The notes under the pieces were generated by a model. That model was not told the DNA's origin and did not search any database. It saw nothing but the letters and a program-made list of their open reading frames with translations. Positions 51,363 to 59,386 of a stretch of DNA of 64,000 bases are shown here, piece by piece. The translations under genes were made by a program, and so were the position numbers. Origin of the DNA: Anaeromyxobacter sp. (GTDB lineage Bacteria > Myxococcota > Myxococcia > Myxococcales > Anaeromyxobacteraceae); the NCBI GenBank assembly GCA_016718565.1, contig JADKCZ010000002.1, forward strand, positions 434,001 to 498,000, written 5' to 3'. How positions within the stretch are numbered: the first letter of the stretch is position 1; each line of letters starts with the position of its first letter.

Positions 51363-51597
51363 GGTTGCACTCAAGGTGACCTGTCGATGCAGGCCACCGA
51401 ACTGCACCCCAGCACGGGAAAGCTGAGTATCCGCGGCAACGGAAGGCGGGACTCCCAAGGCTTCCCAAGGCTGGACCAGGCCATATGGCGGGCGCGCCGG
51501 GAGCCAATCCCGGGTGACGCGGACCGTCCTGGTGCAGGGACATATCTCCACGCGGAACCCGAGCCGGCGTGGCGCTCCTCTTCCTCAAGGGACCGCC

Positions 51598-51789
51598 ATG
51601 CCTGCCAAGAAGCCCCGCCGCACCACCAACGAGCCGATCACCGTCTACCTCCCGCCCGCCGATCTGGAGGCGCTCCGCGCGTTGCGTGACCGTTCCGGCG
51701 TGCCCGTCGCCGTCATGGTTCGCCGCGCAGTCAAGGCCACGCTCGCCACCACCACCGCCGCCGTCGAGGCGCTGACCACCACCCCCTGA
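51598..51789 (+). CDS. Ribbon-helix-helix protein of the element
   Basis: 63 aa from the ATG at 51598 with an AAGGGA box. The strand EPITVYLPPADLEALRALRD and the helix VPVAVMVRRAVKATLATT form an RHH fold. A basic N terminus (MPAKKPRRTTN) may contact DNA. The tail is Thr-rich. It is probably a regulator of the element or a binder of the iterons. It differs from the chromosomal RHH at 26162-26362. Confidence 0.75.
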   Translation: MPAKKPRRTTNEPITVYLPPADLEALRALRDRSGVPVAVMVRRAVKATLATTTAAVEALTTTP

Positions 51790-51912
51790 ACGGCTACGGC
51801 CCGCCACCGAGCTCGAATCTCGGAAGCGGGCCGGATGCGCGTCCAGCTGGGGGCTGATCGACAGCGGCATTCTACCCCGCCCGGATGCGCCTCGCCACCG
51901 AGGCACACCATC

Positions 51913-52101
51913 ATGGAATGGCTCACGGTTCAGGATCTGACCCAGCGGCTCCGGATCAGCCGCGCCCACCTCTACAATCTGATCAACGCCGGCACCCTCC
52001 CGCGCGGCGTGCGGTTCGGGCGCTGCGTCCGGTGGCGGCTCGACATCATCCGCGCCGCCGAGGACCGGCTGGCCGGCCCGCCGGCCGAGGTGGCCCGGTG
52101 A
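51913..52101 (+). CDS. AlpA/excisionase-type HTH protein
   Basis: 62 aa from the ATG at 51913. MEWLTVQDLTQRLRISRAHL and YNLINAGTLPRGVRFGRCVR are the winged-HTH signature of AlpA and MerR-like excisionases. In satellites this protein activates excision or operon expression. Its end overlaps the GTG of the primase gene by 4 bp, so the two are translated together. Confidence 0.82.
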   Translation: MEWLTVQDLTQRLRISRAHLYNLINAGTLPRGVRFGRCVRWRLDIIRAAEDRLAGPPAEVAR

Positions 52102-54348
52102 CGGCCCCCGCGCTGGTAGGCGTCCAGCTGGCCCCCGCCGAGCAACTGCGCGCGGTGCTCGCGCAACTGCTCCAGGCGCTCCGCCGGTGGACCGTCTGGA
52201 GGGCGCGTTCCAAGACCGTGGCGGACGGCACCACCAAGATCGACAAGGTCCCCACAGCCCGCACCAACGACCCCACCACCTGGCTCACCCTCGATCAGGC
52301 GCTGGCCGAGGCGCCGCCGCCCGGCGCGGGCGGGATCGGCTTCATCCTCACCACGCGCCCGGCGTGGAGGCCGGCGGCGTGTGGGCGGTGGACGTAGACA
52401 AGTGCCGGGACGCTGCGACGGGTGTCCTGTCGCCGGTGGGCCGGGCCATCTACGACGCCGCGGCCGGCTGCTACACCGAGACCAGCCCCTCGGGGCGTGG
52501 GCTCCGAATCCTCGGGGCCGGCGGCGTACCGGACACCCTCGGTGAGTTCCTGAACCGAGCCGCCGGGGTGGAGTTCTACAAGGGCACCTCCAGCCGCTAC
52601 GTCACGATCACGGGCGCGATGCTCCAAGGGGCCGGCGCCCTGGCGCCGATGCCGCCGGCTCTCGCGGAGCTCCTCGGCCGGCACACCACCAAGGGCGCCG
52701 AGGACAGGCCCGGGACCGCCCCCGCCGCGGCGCCGGTGATGACCGAGGGCGCCCGCATCGCGGTCGAGAACCGTGCCGGCCTGACCAACGACCAGCGCGA
52801 ATTCGCCCGGGGCGGGGGGCCACCCGGCGACAGGTCCGAATCCCTGTGGGGCATCCAGCGCGCTCTCTCTGAGGCTGGCCTGTCGCCCGTCGAGATCTTC
52901 AGCTTCGCCGTGTCCTCTTCCGGGATCTGGCGGGCGGCTCTCTCGAAGCGGAACCATTCGCCACACAAGGCCCGGCAGTTCCTGTGGCCCACCGGGCCGC
53001 GCGCAACGAGGACCCGGCCGCCGAGGCGGCTCCGCCCCTCCCCTCGGTGGACACCACCACCGACGACACCACCACCACCGCGGGGGGAGACGACGGGTAC
53101 GAGTACGGGGGGCACGGCAGGGCGCGGGCGGTGAAGAAGATCGCGTCCAACGTCGCAGCATTCATCCGCAAGGAGTGGGGCCACCGGGTCCGCCACAACG
53201 AGCGGCACGGCCGGATCGAGGTGGACGGCCAGCCGTTCCAGCTTCAGGGCCGCGTGCGGAATGACCTGATCCGCTCGATGTGCCGGCGGTTCGGCTGGGA
53301 TACCGAGCCGAGCCTGGAGATCCTGACGCAGGGGCTGATCGAGGCGGCCGAGGCGGACACCTTCGATCCGGTGGTGGAGTACCTCGACAGCCTGAAGTGG
53401 GATGGCCGGGACCGGATCCGCGAGTTCCTCGCCGCCCTCGGGGCCGCCCTCTCCACCCTCACCCTGGCGATCCTGCTGAAGACCTTGATCGCGGCCGTCG
53501 CCCGCGCGCGCCGGCCGGGTTGCAAGGCGGAGGTGGTCACGATCTTCGTGGGGCCGCAGGGCGCCGGCAAGTCCATGGCCTGGCGTGTCCTGGCGTCAGC
53601 GCCGGAACGGAACAAGGACCCCAGCGCACCGAGCGACATCTTCAGCGACGCGCCCGTGGAGCTCAACGGCAACGACAAGGACTCGTCACTCAAGAGCGTG
53701 TCCCCCTGGATCCACGAACTGGCCGAGCTCGCCACCAAGAAGAGCGCGGACAGGGATCAGGTCAAGGCCGCCCTTTCCCAGCAAACGGAAGTCTTCCGCC
53801 CACCCTACGGGCGCGAGGTGCAAAGCCGCCCTCGCCGCGGGATCCGGGTGGGCTCCACCAACGAGACCCAGTTTCTGAACGATCCCACCGGCGCCCGGCG
53901 GTGGTGGCCGGTGGAGGTGGGCGAGATCGACATCCCTTGGATCATGGCAAACCGGGATCAGCTTTGGGCGCAGGCGGACGCCGCCTTCACGGCGAAGATC
54001 GCGTGGTGGTTTGAGCGGGGAGAGCACGCTGAGGAGCTCTCGGAGCGGCATGAGGGGGCTTACGACGCGGACGCGCTGGAGTTGCTCCTTGCGGAGCGGC
54101 TCACCCCCGACCTCACCGAGCGGTGGCGTGCGGATGGTGCCGTCCTCGTCGGGGAGGTGGCGCTGGTGGTGGGGATCGACCTCGCCAGGGCGCCGCGCAA
54201 CGTCCCCAACCGCCTCGGGGACGCCCTGCGCCGCCTCGGCTACCGGCGGACTCAGGTCCGCCGCGGTTCCCAGCGCGTCAAGGCGTGGAAGCACCGGTCC
54301 TGGGACTGCGTCACGCCCCCCACCGCCGAGGTTGATCCGCTGGGCTAA
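52098..54348 (+). pseudogene. Primase / VirE-type helicase with two frameshifts
   Basis: Replication protein of the element. The first frame starts at GTG 52098 and reads TTWLTLDQALAEAPPPGAGG before a shift near 52370. The second continues GGVWAVDVDKCRDAATGVLS, SYTE-like CYTETSPSGRGLRILG and VEFYKGTSSRYVTITG, the primase-type N-terminal domain, then shifts near 52985. The third frame is long and intact: DTFDPVVEYLDSLKWDGRDR, Walker A GPQGAGKSMAW, a Walker B-like PWIHELAELATKKS, and RRWWPVEVGEID, which match the VirE/D5-like helicase domain, with a C-terminal winged-helix region. The helicase part could still be made if it has its own start (GTG near 52984). Confidence 0.83.
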
Positions 54349-54429
54349 CCGGCAACCCCTGCCTCGTCTAGGAAGATCCCACCCTGATCGTTTTTCGCTG
54401 CATCCCAGCGCCACAAAGAGGAACACGCC

Positions 54430-54917
54430 ATGAAGATGATTCATCCAGATACTGCCGTCGATGAAAGCGCGGCCCGGATCGAGGCGGAGGAGCGGCTTTC
54501 CGCCCTCACCGACCAGGGCGCCCGGTTCGTGGGTTGGTGGCCGGCGGCCACCCGGTAGACGAGTCCTTCGCCCGGGCTGGGTATACCGAGGGCTCCGCGC
54601 TGATCCTCGCCCAGCGCCCGGACATCCTGGCCGCGGTGGGCGCCCTGCGGGACCGAGACCTGGGGACCGCCCGAACCGACGCCGCCTACCTGCGTCGGGT
54701 GACGCTGGCGGTGGCACACGCGGCCCACCGGGATGGGGATCAAAGGGTAGCTCTATCTGCCGTCCGTCTACTCGCGGAGATCGACGGCCACCTCCACCGA
54801 GACCCGGCGCTCGACAACGCGCCGGTGGTGAACGTCCAGATCAACTTCGGCCCGGGCGCCTCCACCGACCCGCCCGCGGTGGTGGTGCCCGCCGACCTCG
54901 ACCCGGTGCTCCGGTGA
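54430..54917 (+). pseudogene. TerS-like small terminase subunit with a frameshift
   Basis: The first frame (54430-54558, 42 codons) reads RLSALTDQGARFVGWW and ends at TAG. The second (from about 54534) reads HPVDESFARAGYTEGSALIL, QRPDILAAVGALRDRD and VALSAVRLLAEIDGHL. Joined, they give the layout of phage small terminases: LTxxQxxFV, then an AGYS-like helix-turn-helix, then a C-terminal helix. TerS diverts helper-phage packaging in satellites. The assignment is by pattern only; the C-terminal part alone may be a separate protein of about 127 aa. Confidence 0.5.
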
Positions 54918-55120
54918 CCAGCCGGCGGCGGGTCCTCCTGGCCGGCGGCGGGGTTCGGGTCTTCGGGCTGGACGATCTGGCCGATGTGCTGGCGGCCGTC
55001 CAAGAGGCCCGCGCCACGGCCCCCCGCCGCCCCGTAGCGCCTCCCCCCACCGCCGGTGGGGCCGGTGCCCCCTCCCCGGCCGCCGAGGCCGCTGCTGGCC
55101 CACCGGAGCGCCTCCGGTAG
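54914..55120 (+). CDS. Small hypothetical protein of the element
   Basis: 68 aa from a GTG at 54914 overlapping the previous stop by 4 bp (GTGA). It starts TSRRRVLLAGGGVRVFGLDD and has LADVLAAVQEARATA, then a Pro/Ala-rich tail. Not recognised. The coupled start supports it as real. Confidence 0.5.
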   Translation: MTSRRRVLLAGGGVRVFGLDDLADVLAAVQEARATAPRRPVAPPPTAGGAGAPSPAAEAAAGPPERLR

Positions 55121-55127
55121 CCCCTCC

Positions 55128-55448
55128 ATGCCCGCCGCCGCCCCATACCCTCTGCCCGGCCGCGGCCCGGCCCTGGTCCGCCAGGGCGAGGCGCGGGACC
55201 TGCCCGCGGCGGTGGTGGCGGACGGCATGGCGCTTTTGGCGGCTCTTCCCGCCGGGCCGGCGAGGGACGCGGTGCTGGCGGTGGTGAGGATGGCCCGGCC
55301 CGATGTCCTGCGCGAGGAGCGGCGGCGCGAGGGCGCGAGGCTGATCGAGCTCTACATGGCGGAGGGCTACCGCCGGCAGGCGGCTCGAGAGAAGGCGGCG
55401 CCCGCGGTGGGCGTGAGCGAGGCCGCGCTCCGTGAATGGGGACTGTAG
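55128..55448 (+). CDS. Small hypothetical protein with possible HTH
   Basis: 106 aa from the ATG at 55128, 7 bp after the preceding stop. Not recognised. The C-terminal third, YRRQAAREKAAPAVGVSEAA, looks like a helix-turn-helix, and the middle is rich in Arg and Glu. It may be a DNA-binding or phage-interference protein of the satellite. Confidence 0.5.
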   Translation: MPAAAPYPLPGRGPALVRQGEARDLPAAVVADGMALLAALPAGPARDAVLAVVRMARPDVLREERRREGARLIELYMAEGYRRQAAREKAAPAVGVSEAALREWGL

Positions 55449-55528
55449 GACCCGGCGAGTTTCTGCACTCCCGGTGGGTGACAACTGAACGCAACCGGGC
55501 CGAGTGGCCCACAACCAAGGAGCAACGA

Positions 55529-56107
55529 ATGGATGCGACGTTCACAAAGCGGCTGGAGCGACTGAAGACGCTGAAGCTGGAGCAGGCCGGGCAGGTGGAG
55601 AGGCTGGCCGCGGCCCGCGCGGCGGCCGAGGTGGCCCGCACCACCGTCGAGGGGGCCAAGATCAACGAGGTGGTGGAGGGCACCCCCGCCGCGGCCAAGG
55701 CGGCCACCGACTCCGCCGCCGCGCTGGAGAAGGCGCTGGAGGCCCGGGACGCCCTGGAGAGCCGCAGCGCGGCGCTGGCCTCCGGCATCGCCCTGCTCAG
55801 CGCCGACCTGGCGAAGGCCAGCGGCGCTGAGAAGGCGGCGGTGCAGGCCGCCGAGGTCGAGCGGCTGCGGTCGAAGCTGGCCGCCTCCGCGCCGGTCATC
55901 GAGGCGGCGTTGATCGAGGCGGCGTGCCTGTGGATGCTGCGCCAGAGCGGGCCGCTGGACGAGGAGCGCGTCGGCGCCGCCCTCTTCCGCGCGACCGGGA
56001 TCACCTGGCAGACGCTCCGGGTCCAGGTGAATGCCACCTACGACCGGATCCGCCTGGCCGGCGGCGAGGCCGCGGCGCTGGTGGACGAGGTGGCCCGTGG
56101 CGGGTGA
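55529..56107 (+). CDS. Coiled-coil hypothetical protein
   Basis: 192 aa from the ATG at 55529 with an AAGGAG box. Residues 5-140 are long Ala/Glu/Leu-rich helices (LERLKTLKLEQAGQVERLAA, AALEKALEARDALESRSAAL), probably a coiled coil. The C-terminal part, ERVGAALFRATGITWQTLRV, may be globular. Not recognised; might be a scaffold-like or packaging-interference protein. Confidence 0.6.
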   Translation: MDATFTKRLERLKTLKLEQAGQVERLAAARAAAEVARTTVEGAKINEVVEGTPAAAKAATDSAAALEKALEARDALESRSAALASGIALLSADLAKASGAEKAAVQAAEVERLRSKLAASAPVIEAALIEAACLWMLRQSGPLDEERVGAALFRATGITWQTLRVQVNATYDRIRLAGGEAAALVDEVARGG

Positions 56108-56453
56108 AGCGGAGCGGCTGGCCGCCCTCATGGCGGCCCGTGAGGCGGTGGACGCGGCCCGCGCGGCGGCGTGCGATCCCAACCGGCCGGGCGCGGAGCG
56201 GGGCCTCGCGCAGGAACTCATGGTTCAGCGCGTGGCCCAGCTGCTGGACCTGGAGGCCCAGGACCCGGTCCGGCTGGCCGAGCAGGCTGCCGAGGCCCAG
56301 ATGCTGGAGGAGGCGGCGGCCTGGCGCGGCCGGCAGGAAGCCCTGGTGGAGCGCCGCGACAAGTTCCGGGCTCTTCTCAGCGACCCGGCTACCTCCCCGG
56401 CTCAGCGGGCGCTGGTCGAGCTCGAACTCGCCGCCCTCCCTCGGGTGGGCTGA
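56097..56453 (+). CDS. Helical hypothetical protein
   Basis: 118 aa from a GTG at 56097 that overlaps the upstream coiled-coil gene by 11 bp. Mostly helical (MVQRVAQLLDLEAQDPVRLA, AEAQMLEEAAAWRGRQEALV). Not recognised. Shared overlap suggests it works with its neighbour. Confidence 0.55.
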   Translation: MAGEAERLAALMAAREAVDAARAAACDPNRPGAERGLAQELMVQRVAQLLDLEAQDPVRLAEQAAEAQMLEEAAAWRGRQEALVERRDKFRALLSDPATSPAQRALVELELAALPRVG

Positions 56454-56455
56454 CC

Positions 56456-56704
56456 ATGGCGGCCCAGCGGCTCGTCCTGACCCAGGCGCAGGCGGATGAC
56501 CTCCACCGGCGGCTCAAGGGTTACTGCGCCACCGAGGCGGCCAAGTACTACGAGGCCGGCGGCCCGGTGGGCGTCAAGATCGGGGACTTCTGGGTGACGC
56601 TCAGCGCCATGCCCCTCGGGGATCTGGTCGAGATCATGGTGGCGGCGGTCCACACCGACATCCGCCGGATGGCGGAGCAGGTGGTGGCCGAGGTGGACGA
56701 GTAG
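56456..56704 (+). CDS. Small hypothetical protein
   Basis: 82 aa from the ATG at 56456, 2 bp after the preceding stop. It contains RLKGYCATEAAKYYEAGGPV and a C-terminal helix rich in Met and Glu. Not recognised. Translation is probably coupled to the previous gene. Confidence 0.55.
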   Translation: MAAQRLVLTQAQADDLHRRLKGYCATEAAKYYEAGGPVGVKIGDFWVTLSAMPLGDLVEIMVAAVHTDIRRMAEQVVAEVDE

Positions 56705-56836
56705 ATCTCCACCGGCCGCGGCGGGGGCGCTACCCTGCCGCGGCCGAGGTCTAACCAAGGATCTCCAAGTCCACCCTGAATGCCGGTAGGGTTTGCTCTG
56801 GGTAGGCGGCTACCAGCCACCAGGAGGGGGGCATCC

Positions 56837-57148
56837 ATGGGCCGATACGTCAGGTGCAACGAATGCCATGGTTCTGGCGCGTTTGCCGAAGAGGGACAGA
56901 CCTCCAGGCAGCCGTGCCCTTTCTGTAAGTCCACGGGGAGAACCTGGAATAGCGAGTTGGAGTCCATTGAGGGAATGGGCCCGGTGGAAACGAAGGTCAT
57001 GAAGGCTTGGGAACGATCTGATGAAGTCGTCTGGACAGGGATCGCCCACGTAGTTCAGCGCACGCCGGGAGGCGCTCCCGTGTTCGTGTATCTGTTGCTG
57101 CCGGCCATCGGGATGCTTACGGCCGTCTTGCTGGCTTGGCTTCTCTAG
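56837..57148 (+). CDS. DnaJ-type zinc-finger protein with a C-terminal membrane anchor
   Basis: 103 aa from the ATG at 56837, which has a strong AGGAGG box. The N terminus carries two CxxCxGxG-like knuckles (RCNECHGSGAF and PCPFCKSTGRTW), the DnaJ central zinc-finger pattern without a J domain. A central soluble part follows, and the last 22 residues are hydrophobic (VFVYLLLPAIGMLTAVLLAW), so it is probably tail-anchored in the inner membrane. The AGGAGG box and AT-richer DNA differ from the upstream genes. Role unknown; possibly an accessory protein in the satellite cargo zone. Confidence 0.72.
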   Translation: MGRYVRCNECHGSGAFAEEGQTSRQPCPFCKSTGRTWNSELESIEGMGPVETKVMKAWERSDEVVWTGIAHVVQRTPGGAPVFVYLLLPAIGMLTAVLLAWLL

Positions 57149-57168
57149 CAAGGTGCCGCACAAATGCA

Positions 57169-57543
57169 CTACTGCCCCGGTGGTGGATGAAAGGGGTAGA
57201 TGTGGAAAAGGCAGGTAGGCCGCTGGCCGCCGAGCCGCTCCGCCGCCCGGAAGAAGGGCCACAGGTCGTCGCCCAGCCTGTAGTGAGTGGCGAGGGGCAG
57301 GGCGTGGCAGAGCAGCTTTTCCAGGGCGTGGAGGCAGTACTCTAGATGCGGTTTTTCGAGTCGGTCCTGATCGAAGAAGTGCCTCCGGCCGGCTGCAAAC
57401 TTGGCCCAATTGTCTAGGGTGTTCCGGTAGGCCGACGCGCGGTCTCCGTGGCCGGCGCGCTCCTGCTCCTCGATGAAGCGGTAGCAGACCCGGATCGCGC
57501 CCTCCAGCGCCTCCAGCGCCTCCTTGTCCTGCGTCGTCGCCAT
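57169..57543 (-). CDS. Hypothetical protein, oppositely oriented cargo gene
   Basis: 124 aa from the ATG at 57543. It is the only minus-strand gene in the element and lies next to attR, where satellites carry accessory genes. Helical and rich in His, Leu and aromatic residues: AIRVCYRFIEEQERAGHGDR, HLEYCLHALEKLLCHALPLA, LGDDLWPFFRAAERLGGQR. It ends CLFHIYPFHPPPGQ. No family recognised, so a defence or regulatory role is speculation. Confidence 0.6.
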   Translation of the reverse strand: MATTQDKEALEALEGAIRVCYRFIEEQERAGHGDRASAYRNTLDNWAKFAAGRRHFFDQDRLEKPHLEYCLHALEKLLCHALPLATHYRLGDDLWPFFRAAERLGGQRPTCLFHIYPFHPPPGQ

Positions 57544-57874
57544 GCGGCCCCCTCTCGCCGGCAACGGTAGCACCACCGCCCGACGCGGCCGGTGGGGATG
57601 ACCGCCCGCCGGTGGGCACCTTGCCCGCTCGCCCGCCGCCCGCCGGTGGAGGAATCCCGGCCGGGCTTTTCGGGCCACAACGGGGAAGGCCCTTGGGTCC
57701 CCCGCGGGTCCCATCGGCCCCCACAACCCGAATTCGCGATCCGGCTCCGGGCGCTAGGGTGTCCCCCGCAGATCTTGGGAACCCCCCGATCTTGGCTGAA
57801 TTTCAAACTTACAGCCGCCCGTCGCTCCGGGCGTTTTCATCTACTGGATGAAAATTTCGGGTTCGTGGCGTGAA
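57544..57874. other. Non-coding right end of the element
   Basis: About 330 bp between the last gene and the tRNA terminator, with GC-rich stretches and an AT-richer segment from about 57790 (GAATTTCAAACTTACAG). No gene or tRNA is seen. It may hold the promoter of the minus-strand gene and the attR-side recombinase binding sites. Confidence 0.4.
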
Positions 57875-57906
57875 AAAGGGGAACCGCTGGTGAGCGATTC
57901 CCCTTT
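57875..57906 (-). terminator. Bidirectional terminator after tRNA-Val
   Basis: A perfect 9-bp stem (AAAGGGGAA / TTCCCCTTT) with a 14-nt loop and T-rich sequence on either side, lying 13 bp beyond the tRNA 3' end. It should end the tRNA transcript and shield the element from it. Confidence 0.75.
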
Positions 57907-57918
57907 GTTTTCCGCTAT

Positions 57919-57960
57919 TAGGCCCGGCCGGGTTCGAACCGGCGACCCCTGCCGTGTCAA
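57919..57960. repeat. attR: 42-bp direct repeat inside intact tRNA-Val
   Basis: Identical to 49569-49610 and forming the 3' part of the functional tRNA-Val. The element supplies the sequence that completes the gene, so integration leaves the tRNA working. Confidence 0.93.
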
Positions 57961-57990
57961 GGCAGTGCTCTACCGCTGAGCTACGGGCCT
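57919..57990 (-). tRNA. tRNA-Val (anticodon GAC)
   Basis: The minus-strand cloverleaf folds fully: acceptor AGGCCCG/CGGGCCT, a D arm with AGCGGTAGA, anticodon stem CTGCC/GGCAG with loop TTGACAC (anticodon GAC), and T arm GCCGG-TTCGAAC-CCGGC. CCA is not encoded. Its 3' end is the attachment site of the element at 49569-57960. Confidence 0.93.
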
Positions 57991-58034
57991 CCTCGACGTC
58001 GAGGGGCGCGTTTATAGCGCGATCACCCGGGGAG

Positions 58035-58688
58035 TCAACGGCTCTCTGGCGCCCGGGCCCGGGCGCGGACGGCCCGGGCGAACACCCCGGCGTACTGCAG
58101 CAGCGACACCACCACGCAGGCGGCGGTGAGCAGGCCGGCGGCCGCCAGCCAGGGCGCCAGGGACGGGCGCAGCGACGGCTCGACGTCCCCGGCCAGCGCC
58201 CCCACCACCAGCAGGGTGATGGCGAAGGTGGCGTACTTGCCGGCGCGGGTGGGCAGGATGCGGATGCGCGGCCCGATCCCGAGGGCCTGCAGCAGCGCCG
58301 CGCCGAGCACCAGCGCCACGTCCCGCCCCACCACCAGCAGCGGCAGCCAGGCCGGCAGCCGCCCGGCCGCGGCCAGCGCCACCAGCGCGCAGAAGGTGAG
58401 CAGCTTGTCGGCGATGGGGTCGAGGATCTCGCCGAGGCGGGAGTGCTGCGAGAGCAGGCGCGCCGCCAGCCCGTCGAGCAGGTCGGTGACGGCCGCCGCC
58501 GCGAAGACCACCAGCGCCTCCTGGACCCGGCCGACCACGTACAGCCAGAGGAAGACCGGCGCCAGCAGCAGCCGCAGCCCGGTGAGCGCGTTGGGCAGCG
58601 TCCACGGGCCGGCGTCGGGTGGGCCGGGTGGCTCACCCTCCCCGGCGCCGGCGCCTAGCGGGCCGCCGCGTCCCGCTGCCGGTTCCAC
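58035..58688 (-). CDS. CDP-alcohol phosphatidyltransferase family protein
   Basis: Membrane enzyme that transfers a phosphatidyl group from CDP-diacylglycerol to an alcohol, probably glycerol 3-phosphate (PgsA-like). The motif DGX2ARX8GX3DX3D is complete in DGLAARLLSQHSRLGEILDP...D. Several TM segments are visible (LRLLLAPVFLWLYVVGRVQE and others). The start is uncertain: the GTG at 58688 overlaps the FecR gene by 34 bp and adds a Gly/Pro-rich N terminus before PWTLPNALTGLR. Confidence 0.8.
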   Translation of the reverse strand: MEPAAGRGGPLGAGAGEGEPPGPPDAGPWTLPNALTGLRLLLAPVFLWLYVVGRVQEALVVFAAAAVTDLLDGLAARLLSQHSRLGEILDPIADKLLTFCALVALAAAGRLPAWLPLLVVGRDVALVLGAALLQALGIGPRIRILPTRAGKYATFAITLLVVGALAGDVEPSLRPSLAPWLAAAGLLTAACVVVSLLQYAGVFARAVRARARAPESR

Positions 58689-59386
58689 GTCTCCCACTCG
58701 TCCTGCGCGGCCAGCGCGAACCGCTCCGGCTCGGCGGGGGTGCCGTCGGCCGCCACCCGCACCTGCATCAGCTCGGTGACCAGCCGCTCCCACTGCTCGC
58801 GGGTCACCTCCTGCGGGCCAGCCACCTCGCGGCGCGCCGCCGGGTCGGGGGCCCCGGCGTGGGCCGGGCGCGGGATGGGCCCGGCCGCCACCGCCACCGT
58901 GCCGCTGTAGACCCGCACCACCACGCTGCGGTCCTTGCTGGCGTCCACCCGGAAGGTGGTGCCGCGCACGCCGGCCACGGCGTTCTCCGTCTTGACCTCG
59001 AAGCGGGCCTCGCCGCCCAGGGCCTTGGTGACGTTGGCCCAGACGTTGCCCACCCGGAGCTTGGCCGAGACCTTGCGGTCGTCGGGCGAGGCCCCGAAGG
59101 CGGCGGCGTCCAGCTCCACCTTGGAGAGCGGGCCGAGGCGCAGCACGCTCTGGTCGCTCAGGCGGAGCTCCAGGCGGGTGCGCCGGGCGGTCTCGATGAC
59201 GTCGCCCTGGAAGACGGCGCTCCCCAGCGCCAGCGGCTGGCGGGCGCCGCCCTGCAGGCGGGTGGCCTGGCCGGCCAGGAAGGTGATGGCGCCGGCCGGC
59301 GCGGGCTCCTCGGCGTGGACGGCCGCGGCGCCCAGGGCCAGGGCGGCGAGCGCGGCGACGGCGGTGGCGCGGGCGCGGGCGGTCAC
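58655..59386 (-). CDS. Secreted FecR-domain protein
   Basis: 243 aa from a GTG at 59386 overlapping the upstream stop as GTGA. A signal peptide (AVAALAALALGAAAVHAEEP) is followed by a FecR-like beta domain: LGSAVFQGDVIETARRTRLE, SVLRLGPLSKVELD and NAVAGVRGTTFRV. No TM anchor or sigma partner is present, so it is the structural FecR type common in myxobacteria rather than an anti-sigma factor. It is translationally coupled to the FlgT-like gene. Confidence 0.8.
   Translation of the reverse strand: MTARARATAVAALAALALGAAAVHAEEPAPAGAITFLAGQATRLQGGARQPLALGSAVFQGDVIETARRTRLELRLSDQSVLRLGPLSKVELDAAAFGASPDDRKVSAKLRVGNVWANVTKALGGEARFEVKTENAVAGVRGTTFRVDASKDRSVVVRVYSGTVAVAAGPIPRPAHAGAPDPAARREVAGPQEVTREQWERLVTELMQVRVAADGTPAEPERFALAAQDEWETWNRQRDAAAR

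Larger units (their letters stand above)
50929..51597. other. Non-coding segment with iterons, AT-rich patch and promoter
   Basis: About 670 bp without a gene. It holds the iteron cluster (50992-51237), an AT-rich stretch between its two halves (about 51102-51132), and another AT-rich stretch (51275-51350) leading to a possible promoter (51335-51362). Probable replication/control region of the element. Confidence 0.6.
49569..57960. mobile_element. Integrated phage-satellite-like element in tRNA-Val(GAC)
   Basis: 8,392 bp between perfect 42-bp repeats. The order from attL is tyrosine integrase (decayed), iteron region, RHH protein, AlpA-like HTH protein, primase/VirE-type helicase (frameshifted), TerS-like protein (frameshifted), a run of small unknown genes, a zinc-finger membrane protein and one oppositely oriented gene. 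No capsid, tail, large terminase, lysis or conjugation genes are present. The pattern int, alpA, primase-helicase and terS is that of Gram-negative phage-inducible islands, but that identification is an inference. With its integrase broken it cannot move by itself. Confidence 0.85.

Noticed and set aside
52187..53134. Separate gene for the middle part of the primase
   Set aside because: Its domain content continues from the frame before it and into the frame after it, so it is one frameshifted gene rather than three genes.
53686..54717. Long minus-strand frame opposite the helicase
   Set aside because: Antisense shadow of the VirE-like helicase; Pro/Arg/Gly-rich and without domain features.
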